From: Streptomyces katrae
Lineage (GTDB): Bacteria > Actinomycetota > Actinomycetes > Streptomycetales > Streptomycetaceae
Assembly: GCF_000966975.1 (NCBI RefSeq)
Contig: NZ_JZWV01001037.1
Location: 1 to 6,184, forward strand
Reading direction: 5' to 3'
Length of the DNA: 6,184 nt
Of this stretch, positions 1 through 5,889 are shown piece by piece; within the stretch, counting starts at the first letter, position 1, and each line of letters opens with the position of its first letter. The notes under the pieces are model-generated. The model saw only the letters and a list, made by a program, of their open reading frames with translations, was not told where the DNA came from and made no database searches. The translations under genes and the position numbers were made by a program.

Positions 1-3000
1 GCTGGAGGTCGGCCCACGGGTTCAGCTCGTAGCCGGTCGGCAGGTGGATGCGCCGGCCGCCGTCCCCGGACCCGGACCGCTCGGGCAGGGGCTGCGCCAG
101 TCGTGCCGTGACCGCCTCCAGGCCCTCGTCCTCGCGCAGCCGCACCAGTTCCGCGAGGTCCCAGGCGGCCGCCCCGACCACGCTCAGGCTCTGCGGGCCG
201 CGGCGCTGCACGACGCCCCGCACCAGCAGCAGGAAGGAGTGGAAGACGGTGTGCGCGCAGGCCTCCTGGCTGTCGTCGAAGAAGGCCAGGTCGACCAGGC
301 CTGTGCCGTCGTCCAGGGTGGTGAAGATGACCCGCCTGCCGGAGCGGATCGGCGGGGTCTGGGTGGCCGCCTTGGCGCCCGCGACGAGCACGGTCCGCCC
401 GTGCGCGGTCTCCCGCAGACGGCGGGCCGGGACCGCGCCCAGCTCGGCGAGGAAGGCGTGGTGGCCGTCCATCAGGTGGCGGGAGGCGTCCATGCCGAGG
501 ACGCCGAGTTCCGCGCTGAGCCGCTCGGCCTCGGTCAGGTCGGGCAGGCCGACGGTGGCGGTGGACCGGCCTCCGCCCAGGGGCAGTTGGGACCCGCCCC
601 GCACCCCGGCGGCGCGCTGGGCGCCGTGCAGTTCCGTCAAGTGCAGCAGCAGGTCACGGCGGTTGGCGGCGAAGGCGTCCAACGCACCGACCTGCGCGAG
701 GCGTTCGGCCACCGGGCGGCCGGGGTGGGCGCGGTCCCAGAAGTCGCGCAGGGAGGCGTACGGCTGTCCGGTCTCGATGCGCAGGGCCTCGGCCTCGCTG
801 ATGCCGTGGACGTCGGACAGGGCGAGCCGCAGCCCCCACCGGCCGGGCCCCGGACGATCCGGGGCGTCGGACACCAGTTCGATGCGGTGGGCGACCGCCG
901 AGCGGTTCACGTCCAGCGGCAGCACCGGCACGCCCCGCCGCCGGGCGTCCGCCAGCAGCAGCCGCTTGGGGTACATGCCGGGGTCGTGGGTGAGCAGCCC
1001 GGCGTAGAAGGCCGCCGGGTGGTGGGCCTTGAGCCAGGCCGACTGGTACGTGGGCACGGCGAAGGCCACCGCGTGCGCCTTGCAGAAGCCGTAGCTGCCG
1101 AAGGCCTCGACGATCTCCCAGGTCCGGGCGACCACCTCCGGCGAGTAGCCGCGCCCGGCCGCCGTCGCCGCGAACCAGGCCTTGATCCGGCCCTGGGACT
1201 GCGGGTCGGAGAGCCCGCGCCGCACCCGGTCGGCCTCGTCGCGGCCGCAGCCGGTCATGACGTGCACGATCTCGATGATCTGCTCGTGGAAGACCACCAC
1301 CCCGTAGGTCTCGCGCAGCGCGTCGGCCAGGTCCGGGTGCGGGAAGCGGACGGGGGCCCGCCCGTGCCGGGCCTCGATGAAGGGCCGCACCATGTCGGCG
1401 GCGACCGGACCGGGCCGGAAGAGGGAGATGTCGACGACCAGGTCGTGGAAGGCCTCCGGTTGCAGCCGTCCGACCAGGTCGCGCTGGCCGGGGGACTCGA
1501 TCTGGAAGCAGCCCAGCGTCTCGGCGGAGCGGATCAGTTCGTACGTGGCCGGGTCGCCCGGCGGTACCTGTGCGGGGTCGTCGAGGTCGAGCTCCTCCCC
1601 CGTGGTGCGGCGCAGCTCGGCGACGGCGTGCGCCATCGCGGACTGCATCCGTACGCCCAGCACGTCGAGTTTGAGCAGGCCGAGGTCCTCCACGTCCTCC
1701 TTGTCGAACTGGGACATGGGGAAGCCCTCCCCGCTGGTGGGGACCACGGGGGTGCGCTCCAGCAGGGTGGCGTCGGAGAGCAGCACCCCGCACGGGTGCA
1801 TGGCGGTGCCGCGCGGCAGGGCGTCCAGGGCCTCGACGAGGTCCCAGAGCCGGGCGTGCTCCTCCCCCCGTACGCCCTCGCGCACGCCGCGCAGCTCCGG
1901 CAGTTCGTCCAGGGCCGCGCGGGCGTCGCGGGCCCGGATGTGCGGGAAGGCCTTGGCGAGCCGGTCGACGGCGGCCGGGTCCATGGACAGGGCGGCGCCG
2001 ACGTCGCGGACGGCGTGGCGGACCCGGTAGGTCTCGGGCATGGCGACGGTGGCGACGCGTTCGGTGCCGAAGCGGGCGATGATCCGGCGGTAGACCTCCA
2101 GGCGGCGGGCGGATTCCACGTCGATGTCGATGTCGGGCAGGACGCGGCGGCGCCTGGACAGGAAGCGCTCCATGAGCAGGCCGTTGGCGACGGGGTCGGC
2201 GTGCGCGATGCCGAGGAGGTGGTTGACGAGGGAGCCGGCGCCGGAGCCCCGGGCGGCGACCCGGATGCCCATCTCCCGGACGTCGTCCACGACCTGGGCG
2301 ACCGTCAGGAAGTACGAGGCGTAGCCGTGGAAGGCGATGACGTCGAGCTCCTCGTGCATCCGCTCCCAGTAGGCGCGCTCGCCGGCGTAGCCGCGCAGCA
2401 CCATGCCGGCACTGGCGCGGGAGGCGAGCACCCGCTGGGCGGTGCGGCCGGCGGCGCCGACGAGGCGGGCCTCGGGGAAGTGGACGGAGCCGAGGCCGAG
2501 GTCGTCCTCGGGGTCCACGGCGCAGGCCTCGGCGGTCTCGCGGGTGCGGGCGAGGAGCCGGCGGGCGTCGGCGGGGCGCAGCCCGGCGGCCCGCGCGATC
2601 CGGTCGGCGGCCTCGGCCATGGCGGCGGGGTCCTTGAGCCAGCGCTCGCCGCCGTCGAGGGGGCCCCGGGGGTCGACGGGGACCAGGCAGCGGGCGGCGT
2701 CGAGGACGTCGGCGACGGGGCCCTGGCCGGGGTCGGCGTAGCGGACGGCGTTGGTCAGCACGGCCGGGACGCCCTGTTCGGCGGCGAAGCCGACGGTACG
2801 GGCGGCCAGGCGCAGCGAGCCGGGGCCGGTGCCGGGGCGGCCGTGGTGGACAGCCTCCAGGCGCAGGGAGTCCCCGTACCGCTCCCGCCAGGGTGCGAGC
2901 AGCCGCGCGGCCCGGTCGGGGCGCCCGGCGGCCAGCGCCCGCCCCACCTCGGACCCGGGCCCGAGCAGCACGAACACCCCGCCGCCGCCGAGCGCCTCCC

Positions 3001-3433
3001 AGGGCGCCAGGGGCTGCCCGTGGCCGTCGGCGGCGTGGGCGGCGGTGACCAGGCGGCAGAGCTCCGCCCAGCCGGCGGCGCCGTCGCGGGCCAGGAAGAG
3101 GGCGCGGGGGGCGGACTCGTCCACGAAGGCCCCGCCCCTCACGGGCACGCGCCGGCGGTACGAGGCCTCGGCCGCCCGGCCGCCCGGGCCGGCCCCGTCG
3201 GGCGACCCCGCAGGGGACACGGAAACCGCCAGGTCCACTCCGAACAGCGGCCGGGTCCCGGCCGCCGCGGCCGCCTTCGCGAAGCGGACCGCGCCCGCGA
3301 GGGTGTCGCGGTCGGTCAGGGCGAGGGCGTCCATGCCCCGCTCGGCGGCGCGTTCCGCCAGCCGCTGCGGGTGCGAGGCGCCGTAGCGCACGGAGAACCC
3401 CGAAACGGTGTGCAGATGCGTGAAACCGGGCAC
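1..3433 (-). CDS. dnaE2: Error-prone DNA polymerase III alpha subunit DnaE2/ImuC (3' end beyond window)
   Basis: This is a C-family DNA polymerase. In actinobacteria DnaE2 performs SOS-induced translesion (mutagenic) synthesis with ImuA' and ImuB. The frame is open from GTG at 3433 to base 1 (1144 codons, no frameshift). The family is about 1100-1200 residues, so only the extreme C-terminus is missing. Visible parts in order: an N-terminal PHP domain starting MPGFTHLHTVSGFS; RGSGAGS at 395-401; the catalytic motif PDIDID with D434 and D436; the third catalytic Asp, D590, in LKLDVLG; RPGPVAADMVRPF; HEQIIEI at about 716; FGSYGFCKAHAVAFA near 780; a helix-hairpin-helix region at about 875-930; and an OB-fold at about 1013-1095. 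The last visible residues are GYELNPWADLQ. The polymerase aspartates are intact, but the PHP metal ligands look degraded (V10, R42 and D67 at usual His, His and Glu positions). AGGAGG lies 7 nt before the GTG, which fixes the start. A LexA box upstream supports SOS control. Replicative DnaE1 is less likely, given the motif style and the SOS box. Confidence 0.95.
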   Translation of the reverse strand, partial: MPGFTHLHTVSGFSVRYGASHPQRLAERAAERGMDALALTDRDTLAGAVRFAKAAAAAGTRPLFGVDLAVSVSPAGSPDGAGPGGRAAEASYRRRVPVRGGAFVDESAPRALFLARDGAAGWAELCRLVTAAHAADGHGQPLAPWEALGGGGVFVLLGPGSEVGRALAAGRPDRAARLLAPWRERYGDSLRLEAVHHGRPGTGPGSLRLAARTVGFAAEQGVPAVLTNAVRYADPGQGPVADVLDAARCLVPVDPRGPLDGGERWLKDPAAMAEAADRIARAAGLRPADARRLLARTRETAEACAVDPEDDLGLGSVHFPEARLVGAAGRTAQRVLASRASAGMVLRGYAGERAYWERMHEELDVIAFHGYASYFLTVAQVVDDVREMGIRVAARGSGAGSLVNHLLGIAHADPVANGLLMERFLSRRRRVLPDIDIDVESARRLEVYRRIIARFGTERVATVAMPETYRVRHAVRDVGAALSMDPAAVDRLAKAFPHIRARDARAALDELPELRGVREGVRGEEHARLWDLVEALDALPRGTAMHPCGVLLSDATLLERTPVVPTSGEGFPMSQFDKEDVEDLGLLKLDVLGVRMQSAMAHAVAELRRTTGEELDLDDPAQVPPGDPATYELIRSAETLGCFQIESPGQRDLVGRLQPEAFHDLVVDISLFRPGPVAADMVRPFIEARHGRAPVRFPHPDLADALRETYGVVVFHEQIIEIVHVMTGCGRDEADRVRRGLSDPQSQGRIKAWFAATAAGRGYSPEVVARTWEIVEAFGSYGFCKAHAVAFAVPTYQSAWLKAHHPAAFYAGLLTHDPGMYPKRLLLADARRRGVPVLPLDVNRSAVAHRIELVSDAPDRPGPGRWGLRLALSDVHGISEAEALRIETGQPYASLRDFWDRAHPGRPVAERLAQVGALDAFAANRRDLLLHLTELHGAQRAAGVRGGSQLPLGGGRSTATVGLPDLTEAERLSAELGVLGMDASRHLMDGHHAFLAELGAVPARRLRETAHGRTVLVAGAKAATQTPPIRSGRRVIFTTLDDGTGLVDLAFFDDSQEACAHTVFHSFLLLVRGVVQRRGPQSLSVVGAAAWDLAELVRLREDEGLEAVTARLAQPLPERSGSGDGGRRIHLPTGYELNPWADLQ

Positions 3434-3440
3434 CCGCGGC

Positions 3441-3446
3441 CCTCCT
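3441..3446 (-). promoter_or_regulatory. Ribosome binding site of dnaE2
   Basis: On the minus strand this reads AGGAGG, followed by 7 nt (GCCGCGG) and the GTG start at 3433-3431. It is a full match to the Shine-Dalgarno core. It decides the start: translation from here gives the family N-terminus directly, whereas there is no comparable site further upstream in this frame. Confidence 0.88.
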
Positions 3447-3484
3447 GCTTCCCTCGACCTTCTTGCCTCCCCCCGTCTCTCTCC

Positions 3485-3514
3485 ACCATAGAGCAATTCG
3501 AATACCCGTGCGAA
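3485..3514 (-). promoter_or_regulatory. Candidate dnaE2 promoter (-35/-10)
   Basis: On the minus strand, TTCGCA (3514-3509) and TATGGT (3490-3485) are separated by 18 nt. Each matches the vegetative sigma factor consensus at 4 of 6 positions. Transcription would begin near 3478, giving a leader of about 45 nt. The -35 element overlaps the LexA box, as expected for a repressed SOS promoter. Both hexamers are weak, so this assignment rests mainly on geometry. Confidence 0.35.
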
Positions 3515-3526
3515 ACACCTGTTCGA
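3511..3526 (-). promoter_or_regulatory. LexA operator (SOS box) upstream of dnaE2
   Basis: The minus strand reads TCGAACAGGTGTTTCG. The inner 14 bases (3525-3512), CGAACAGGTGTTTC, match the Gram-positive LexA consensus CGAACRNRYGTTYC at every position. Against the stricter palindrome CGAAC-N4-GTTCG it differs by one base. It lies 79 bp upstream of the GTG start and overlaps the candidate -35 element. Known family behaviour (LexA repression of dnaE2 in actinobacteria) agrees. The box also lies about 58 bp upstream of the divergent membrane-protein ATG at 3584, so it could affect that gene too. Confidence 0.82.
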
Positions 3527-3570
3527 TCATCCATTCGGCCCGCCCCTGCTGCGCCCCGCTCCCGGCGCGC

Positions 3571-3574
3571 GGAG
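3571..3574 (+). promoter_or_regulatory. Ribosome binding site of the membrane-protein gene
   Basis: GGAG lies 9 nt upstream of the ATG at 3584. It is a moderate site. The frame is open far upstream, so this site together with the start of a normal membrane-protein N-terminus defines the gene start. A nearby GTG at 3576 is out of frame. Confidence 0.6.
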
Positions 3575-3583
3575 CGTGGGGGC

Positions 3584-4630
3584 ATGACCCAGCCCACCGA
3601 GCACACCGACACGGGCCCGGCCGGCGGCTTCCTCGCCGAGGTCAAGGACGCCGTGACCCTCCGGGCCGCGGTGCTGGTCCTGGGGGTGCTGGCCCTGCAG
3701 CTGGCGTTCGTCACCTCGTACATCGGGGCCTTCCACCACCCGAAGCCCAGCGAGATCCCGATCGCGGTGGCCGCCCCCGCGCAGCCGCTCGCCGCGCGGA
3801 CCGCGGAGCGGCTCGGCGCCCTGCCCGGCGAGCCGCTGGACCCGCGGGCGGTCGCGGACGAGGCGACGGCACTCGCGCAGATCCGGAACCGGGAGGTGGA
3901 CGGGGCGCTGATCATCGACTCCCAAGCCCTGGAGCAGATCGTCGGGGCGGCCGAGAAGTCCCAGGGGCGGGGCGTCGTCGTCGTGGACGTGGCCCCCGCC
4001 GACCGGGGCGACAGCCGCGGCCTGAGCTCGTTCTACCTGGTCGTCGGCTGGTGCGTGGGCGGCTACCTGTGCGCCGCGGTCCTCGCCGTCAGCGCCGGCG
4101 CCCGGCCCGCGAACGTCCACCGCGCCGTCATCCGGCTCGGGACGCTGCTGCTGTACTCGATCGCCGCCGGGCTGCTCGGCACCCTCATCGCGGGCCCGGT
4201 GCTGGGCGCCCTGCCGGGCCCGATCACGGCCCTCTGGGGGCTCGGCACCCTGGTGGTCTTCGCCGTCGGCGCGCTCACCCTGGCCCTCCAGGGGCTGGCG
4301 GGTGTGGTCGGCATCGGCCTGGCCATCCTGCTGGTCGTGGTCCTCGGCAACCCCAGCGCGGGCGGCGCCTACCCGTACCCGCTGCTGCCGCCGTTCTGGC
4401 GGGCGATCGGCCCGGCCCTGCCGCCGGGCGCGGGCACCTTCGCCGCGCGTTCCATCGCCTACTTCCGGGGCAACGGCGCGGCCGGCCCGATGCTGGTCCT
4501 GTCCGCCTGGGCGGTGGCCGGCTCGGCCGTCACCCTGGTCTGCGCGGCCGTCCGCCGCGGCAGGCCGGGCGCCGCGGTGGGCAGCGGCCTGCCCGACGAG
4601 GCAACCCCTACGGAGTGGCCAGCCGCGTGA
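3584..4630 (+). CDS. Multi-pass membrane protein, YhgE/Pip- or DUF3533-like (ABC-2-type permease fold)
   Basis: This 348-residue protein starts MTQPTEHTDT and has about six hydrophobic segments: roughly 28-50, 148-171, 183-208, 213-233, 235-256 and 303-323. Between the first and second lies a soluble stretch of about 95 residues, predicted to be extracytoplasmic. One helix, an outer domain and a C-terminal five-helix bundle match small YhgE/Pip or DUF3533-type proteins in the ABC-2 membrane superfamily. The segment at about 256-296 (GNPSAGGAYPYPLLPPFWR, then LPPGAG) is a typical Gly/Pro-rich loop of that group. The family is short of firm function; export or cell-envelope roles are suggested. 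No ABC ATPase gene lies in the window, so ATP-driven transport cannot be claimed. The gene diverges from dnaE2 across 150 bp, and its 3' end overlaps the convergent gene by 23 bp. No promoter of its own was recognised. The gene is certain; the family assignment is moderately sure. Confidence 0.87.
   Translation: MTQPTEHTDTGPAGGFLAEVKDAVTLRAAVLVLGVLALQLAFVTSYIGAFHHPKPSEIPIAVAAPAQPLAARTAERLGALPGEPLDPRAVADEATALAQIRNREVDGALIIDSQALEQIVGAAEKSQGRGVVVVDVAPADRGDSRGLSSFYLVVGWCVGGYLCAAVLAVSAGARPANVHRAVIRLGTLLLYSIAAGLLGTLIAGPVLGALPGPITALWGLGTLVVFAVGALTLALQGLAGVVGIGLAILLVVVLGNPSAGGAYPYPLLPPFWRAIGPALPPGAGTFAARSIAYFRGNGAAGPMLVLSAWAVAGSAVTLVCAAVRRGRPGAAVGSGLPDEATPTEWPAA
4559..4593 (-). terminator. Candidate hairpin terminator of the NTF2-like gene, inside the neighbouring CDS
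   Basis: GGCAGGCCG (4559-4567) and CGGCCTGCC (4585-4593) form a perfect 9-bp GC-rich stem with a 17-nt loop. On the minus strand the stem starts 14 nt after the TAG stop at 4610-4608, where a terminator for that gene would be expected. It lies inside the 3' coding part of the plus-strand membrane-protein gene. No U-tract follows, which is common in Streptomyces but lowers certainty. The stem could also be a by-product of GC-rich coding sequence. Confidence 0.4.
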
Positions 4631-5627
4631 GCAGGCCGTTGATCGTGTCCTGGTCGGCCAGTACCGGCAGGGTGTCGAAGTACAGCTCCCACTCGCCGTC
4701 CGGCCCGAAGCGCTCCACGATCCCGAACGGGACGGCGGGGCCGTCCTCCCCGTTAGGGGTCGCCCGCTTCCTGGAGACGGTGCCGTACCACTCGACGTAC
4801 GTGGTGGTCTTGCCGAACGCCACCTGTCCCGCCTTGAGTTCGAGGTCGGCCCGGTCGAGGAGCCGCTGCAGGTAGTCCCGCTTCCCGGCCTTCGTCACGA
4901 GGGGCGCGGCCAGTCCCGGCCCGGCCAGCCGGGCGCCGCCCGTCCGGCTCAGCAGCGCTCCGGCGTCCCCCGCGTTCCACGCGGCCAGGCGGTCCGGCAG
5001 GTCGGCCGGGGTGAGGCGGGCGCCGTCGAACAGGCCCTCGGGGGCGTCCGGCAGGATGTCGCGGACCAGCACGTGGCGGTCGTAGTAGCGACGGGCCTGG
5101 AGGGTCCTGCCCTCGTCACCCAGCACGTTGCGGGCGATCTGCGGGTAGGCCACCTTGTGGCCCTTGACGGTGGCCGTGTTCCACTGGCCGAACATCACCA
5201 CACCGCCGTCGGCCACCACGTTCGTGCCGGTGTACCGCAGATCGGGGGCCAGCCTCAGGGAGCCGGCGATGGCGGCGCCGATGACGGGCTGACCGGTCCT
5301 GGGAGCGCTGCCCGCCTCCCACAGGGTCGCGGCCGGGTCGAAGATGTCGAGGTAGGCCGCGACCCGTGGATGCTGCAGGGCCTTGTCCCCGGTGAGCGGC
5401 GCGTCGCCGGTCGGCATCCCGCCGAAGGCCAGCTGGCGCTGGAGGAACGCGCAGACGTTGGGGGTGATGCGCCCCTCGAGCCGTTCGATCCCGGCCCGCG
5501 CCCCCGCGCAGTCCGCCCCCGGGGCCCCGGCCGCCGGCGCGCCGGGCCAGGCGGCCGCCGAGGTCGCCAGCCCCACCGCGACGGCCGCCAACGAGATCCC
5601 CCACGCCTTGCGCCGATGCGCGAACAT
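4608..5627 (-). CDS. Secreted protein with two NTF2/SnoaL-like domains
   Basis: From the ATG at 5627 this is a 339-residue protein ending LLTRLATP. The N-terminus MFAHRRKAWG, then a hydrophobic core of about residues 11-25 and an A-A-A site before WPGAP, is a classic signal peptide; twin Arg at 5-6 is only a weak Tat hint. There is no lipobox. Two cysteines, C40 and C59, could pair outside the cell. Residues about 86-186 resemble a SnoaL/NTF2-like cone: FDPAATLWEAG, then G-x-x-x-I, PDLRYTGTNVVADGG and FGQWNTATVKG. Residues about 207-325 look like a second copy: LPDRLAAWNAGDAGALLSR, ADLELKAGQVAFGKTTTYVEWYG and ERFGPDGEWELYFDTLP. SnoaL-like folds serve as small-molecule enzymes or binding domains; no catalytic set or substrate can be named. 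The start is uncertain: GTG at 5654 and TTG at 5705 are in frame, and the TTG has the strongest ribosome binding site. The gene stands alone, convergent with the membrane-protein gene and divergent from the hydrolase. The gene is firm, the fold probable, the function unknown. Confidence 0.85.
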   Translation of the reverse strand: MFAHRRKAWGISLAAVAVGLATSAAAWPGAPAAGAPGADCAGARAGIERLEGRITPNVCAFLQRQLAFGGMPTGDAPLTGDKALQHPRVAAYLDIFDPAATLWEAGSAPRTGQPVIGAAIAGSLRLAPDLRYTGTNVVADGGVVMFGQWNTATVKGHKVAYPQIARNVLGDEGRTLQARRYYDRHVLVRDILPDAPEGLFDGARLTPADLPDRLAAWNAGDAGALLSRTGGARLAGPGLAAPLVTKAGKRDYLQRLLDRADLELKAGQVAFGKTTTYVEWYGTVSRKRATPNGEDGPAVPFGIVERFGPDGEWELYFDTLPVLADQDTINGLLTRLATP

Positions 5628-5710
5628 CCACCCACCCCGATCCGGTGTCTCCACGACGGCCCCTTGCCGCCCGGACGACCCCAGCCTGCCCGGCACCCCG
5701 GCCAAGATCG

Positions 5711-5727
5711 ATTACCTCCGCGGTAAT
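5711..5727. repeat. Inverted repeat ATTACC-N5-GGTAAT, possible operator
   Basis: Two perfect 6-bp arms (5711-5716 and 5722-5727) flank TCCGC. The arms are AT-rich, which stands out in this GC-rich setting and resembles a dimeric regulator's site. On the minus strand the repeat contains GGAGGT (5719-5714), 8 nt before the alternative TTG start at 5705. It could therefore be an operator or a structure covering a ribosome binding site. No regulator is named. Confidence 0.4.
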
Positions 5728-5746
5728 GGCCGCCCGACGGGTCCCC

Positions 5747-5756
5747 CGGGTACCCG
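5747..5756. repeat. 10-bp palindrome CGGGTACCCG
   Basis: A perfect 10-bp palindrome lies in the divergent intergenic region between the two other inverted repeats. It may be half of a regulatory site, but short GC palindromes arise often at this base composition. Confidence 0.2.
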
Positions 5757-5763
5757 CGCGGCC

Positions 5764-5781
5764 CGGTCCCGCCCGGGACCG
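5764..5781. repeat. 7-bp-stem inverted repeat CGGTCCC-GCCC-GGGACCG
   Basis: Perfect 7-bp arms enclose a 4-nt loop within the divergent intergenic region, about 108 bp upstream of the hydrolase start. No T-run follows on either strand, and no gene ends nearby, so a terminator is unlikely. An operator or a chance GC-rich palindrome are the alternatives. Confidence 0.3.
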
Positions 5782-5877
5782 CGGACGGGCGGCCGTCACG
5801 GCCCGGGCTGCCGCCGCGCCCTATCGCATCTCCCCCACCGGGAGCACAATCACCCTGACTGCTCGCGCCTGACGTGA

Positions 5878-5883
5878 GGGAGG
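5878..5883 (+). promoter_or_regulatory. Ribosome binding site of the alpha/beta hydrolase gene
   Basis: GGGAGG, within the purine run GAGGGAGGGAG, lies 6 nt upstream of the GTG at 5890. It supports GTG 5890 over the in-frame GTG at 5902, which is less well spaced. Confidence 0.7.
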
Positions 5884-5889
5884 GAGCGC

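Larger units (their letters stand above)
5628..5889. promoter_or_regulatory. Divergent intergenic region with clustered inverted repeats
   Basis: This 262-bp stretch separates the minus-strand NTF2-like gene from the plus-strand hydrolase gene and must carry promoters for both unless the upstream TTG start is used. It holds three short inverted repeats at 5711-5781. Weak -10-like sequence is present for the hydrolase (CACAAT, 5845-5850), but no convincing -35 partner was found. No small ORF with a credible protein and no RNA gene was recognised here. Confidence 0.5.

Noticed and set aside
3496..3503. ATTCGAAT palindrome as a second LexA site.
   Set aside because: It lacks the CGAAC-N4-GTTCG spacing; it is a simple 8-bp palindrome within the promoter region.
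654..3530. A 958-codon minus-strand frame overlapping dnaE2.
   Set aside because: It is a shifted frame of the same strand, almost entirely Arg/Pro/Gly. The correct frame, starting at GTG 3433, carries all polymerase motifs and continues to the window edge.
44..3583. A stop-free plus-strand frame of 1180 codons opposite dnaE2, in frame with the membrane-protein gene.
   Set aside because: Its translation is a low-complexity Gly/Ala/Val/Arg/Asp-rich sequence with no domain, and it mirrors the codons of a clear DnaE2 gene. It is an antisense effect of high GC. The true plus-strand gene starts at ATG 3584.
3434..3583. A plus-strand promoter for the membrane-protein gene.
   Set aside because: No -35/-10 pair with acceptable spacing was found; GATCAT and AATACC are isolated weak matches.
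4302..5726. A long plus-strand frame across the end of the membrane-protein gene and opposite the NTF2-like gene.
   Set aside because: The sequence is Arg/Gly/Pro-rich with no recognisable fold. The minus-strand frame has a signal peptide and plausible domains, so this is a shadow.
5842..5864. GAGCA (5842-5846) and TGCTC (5860-5864) as an operator upstream of the hydrolase.
   Set aside because: Only 5-bp arms with 13 nt between them, and an overlapping alternative pairing CTCCC-N5-GGGAG at 5830-5844. This is not better than chance.
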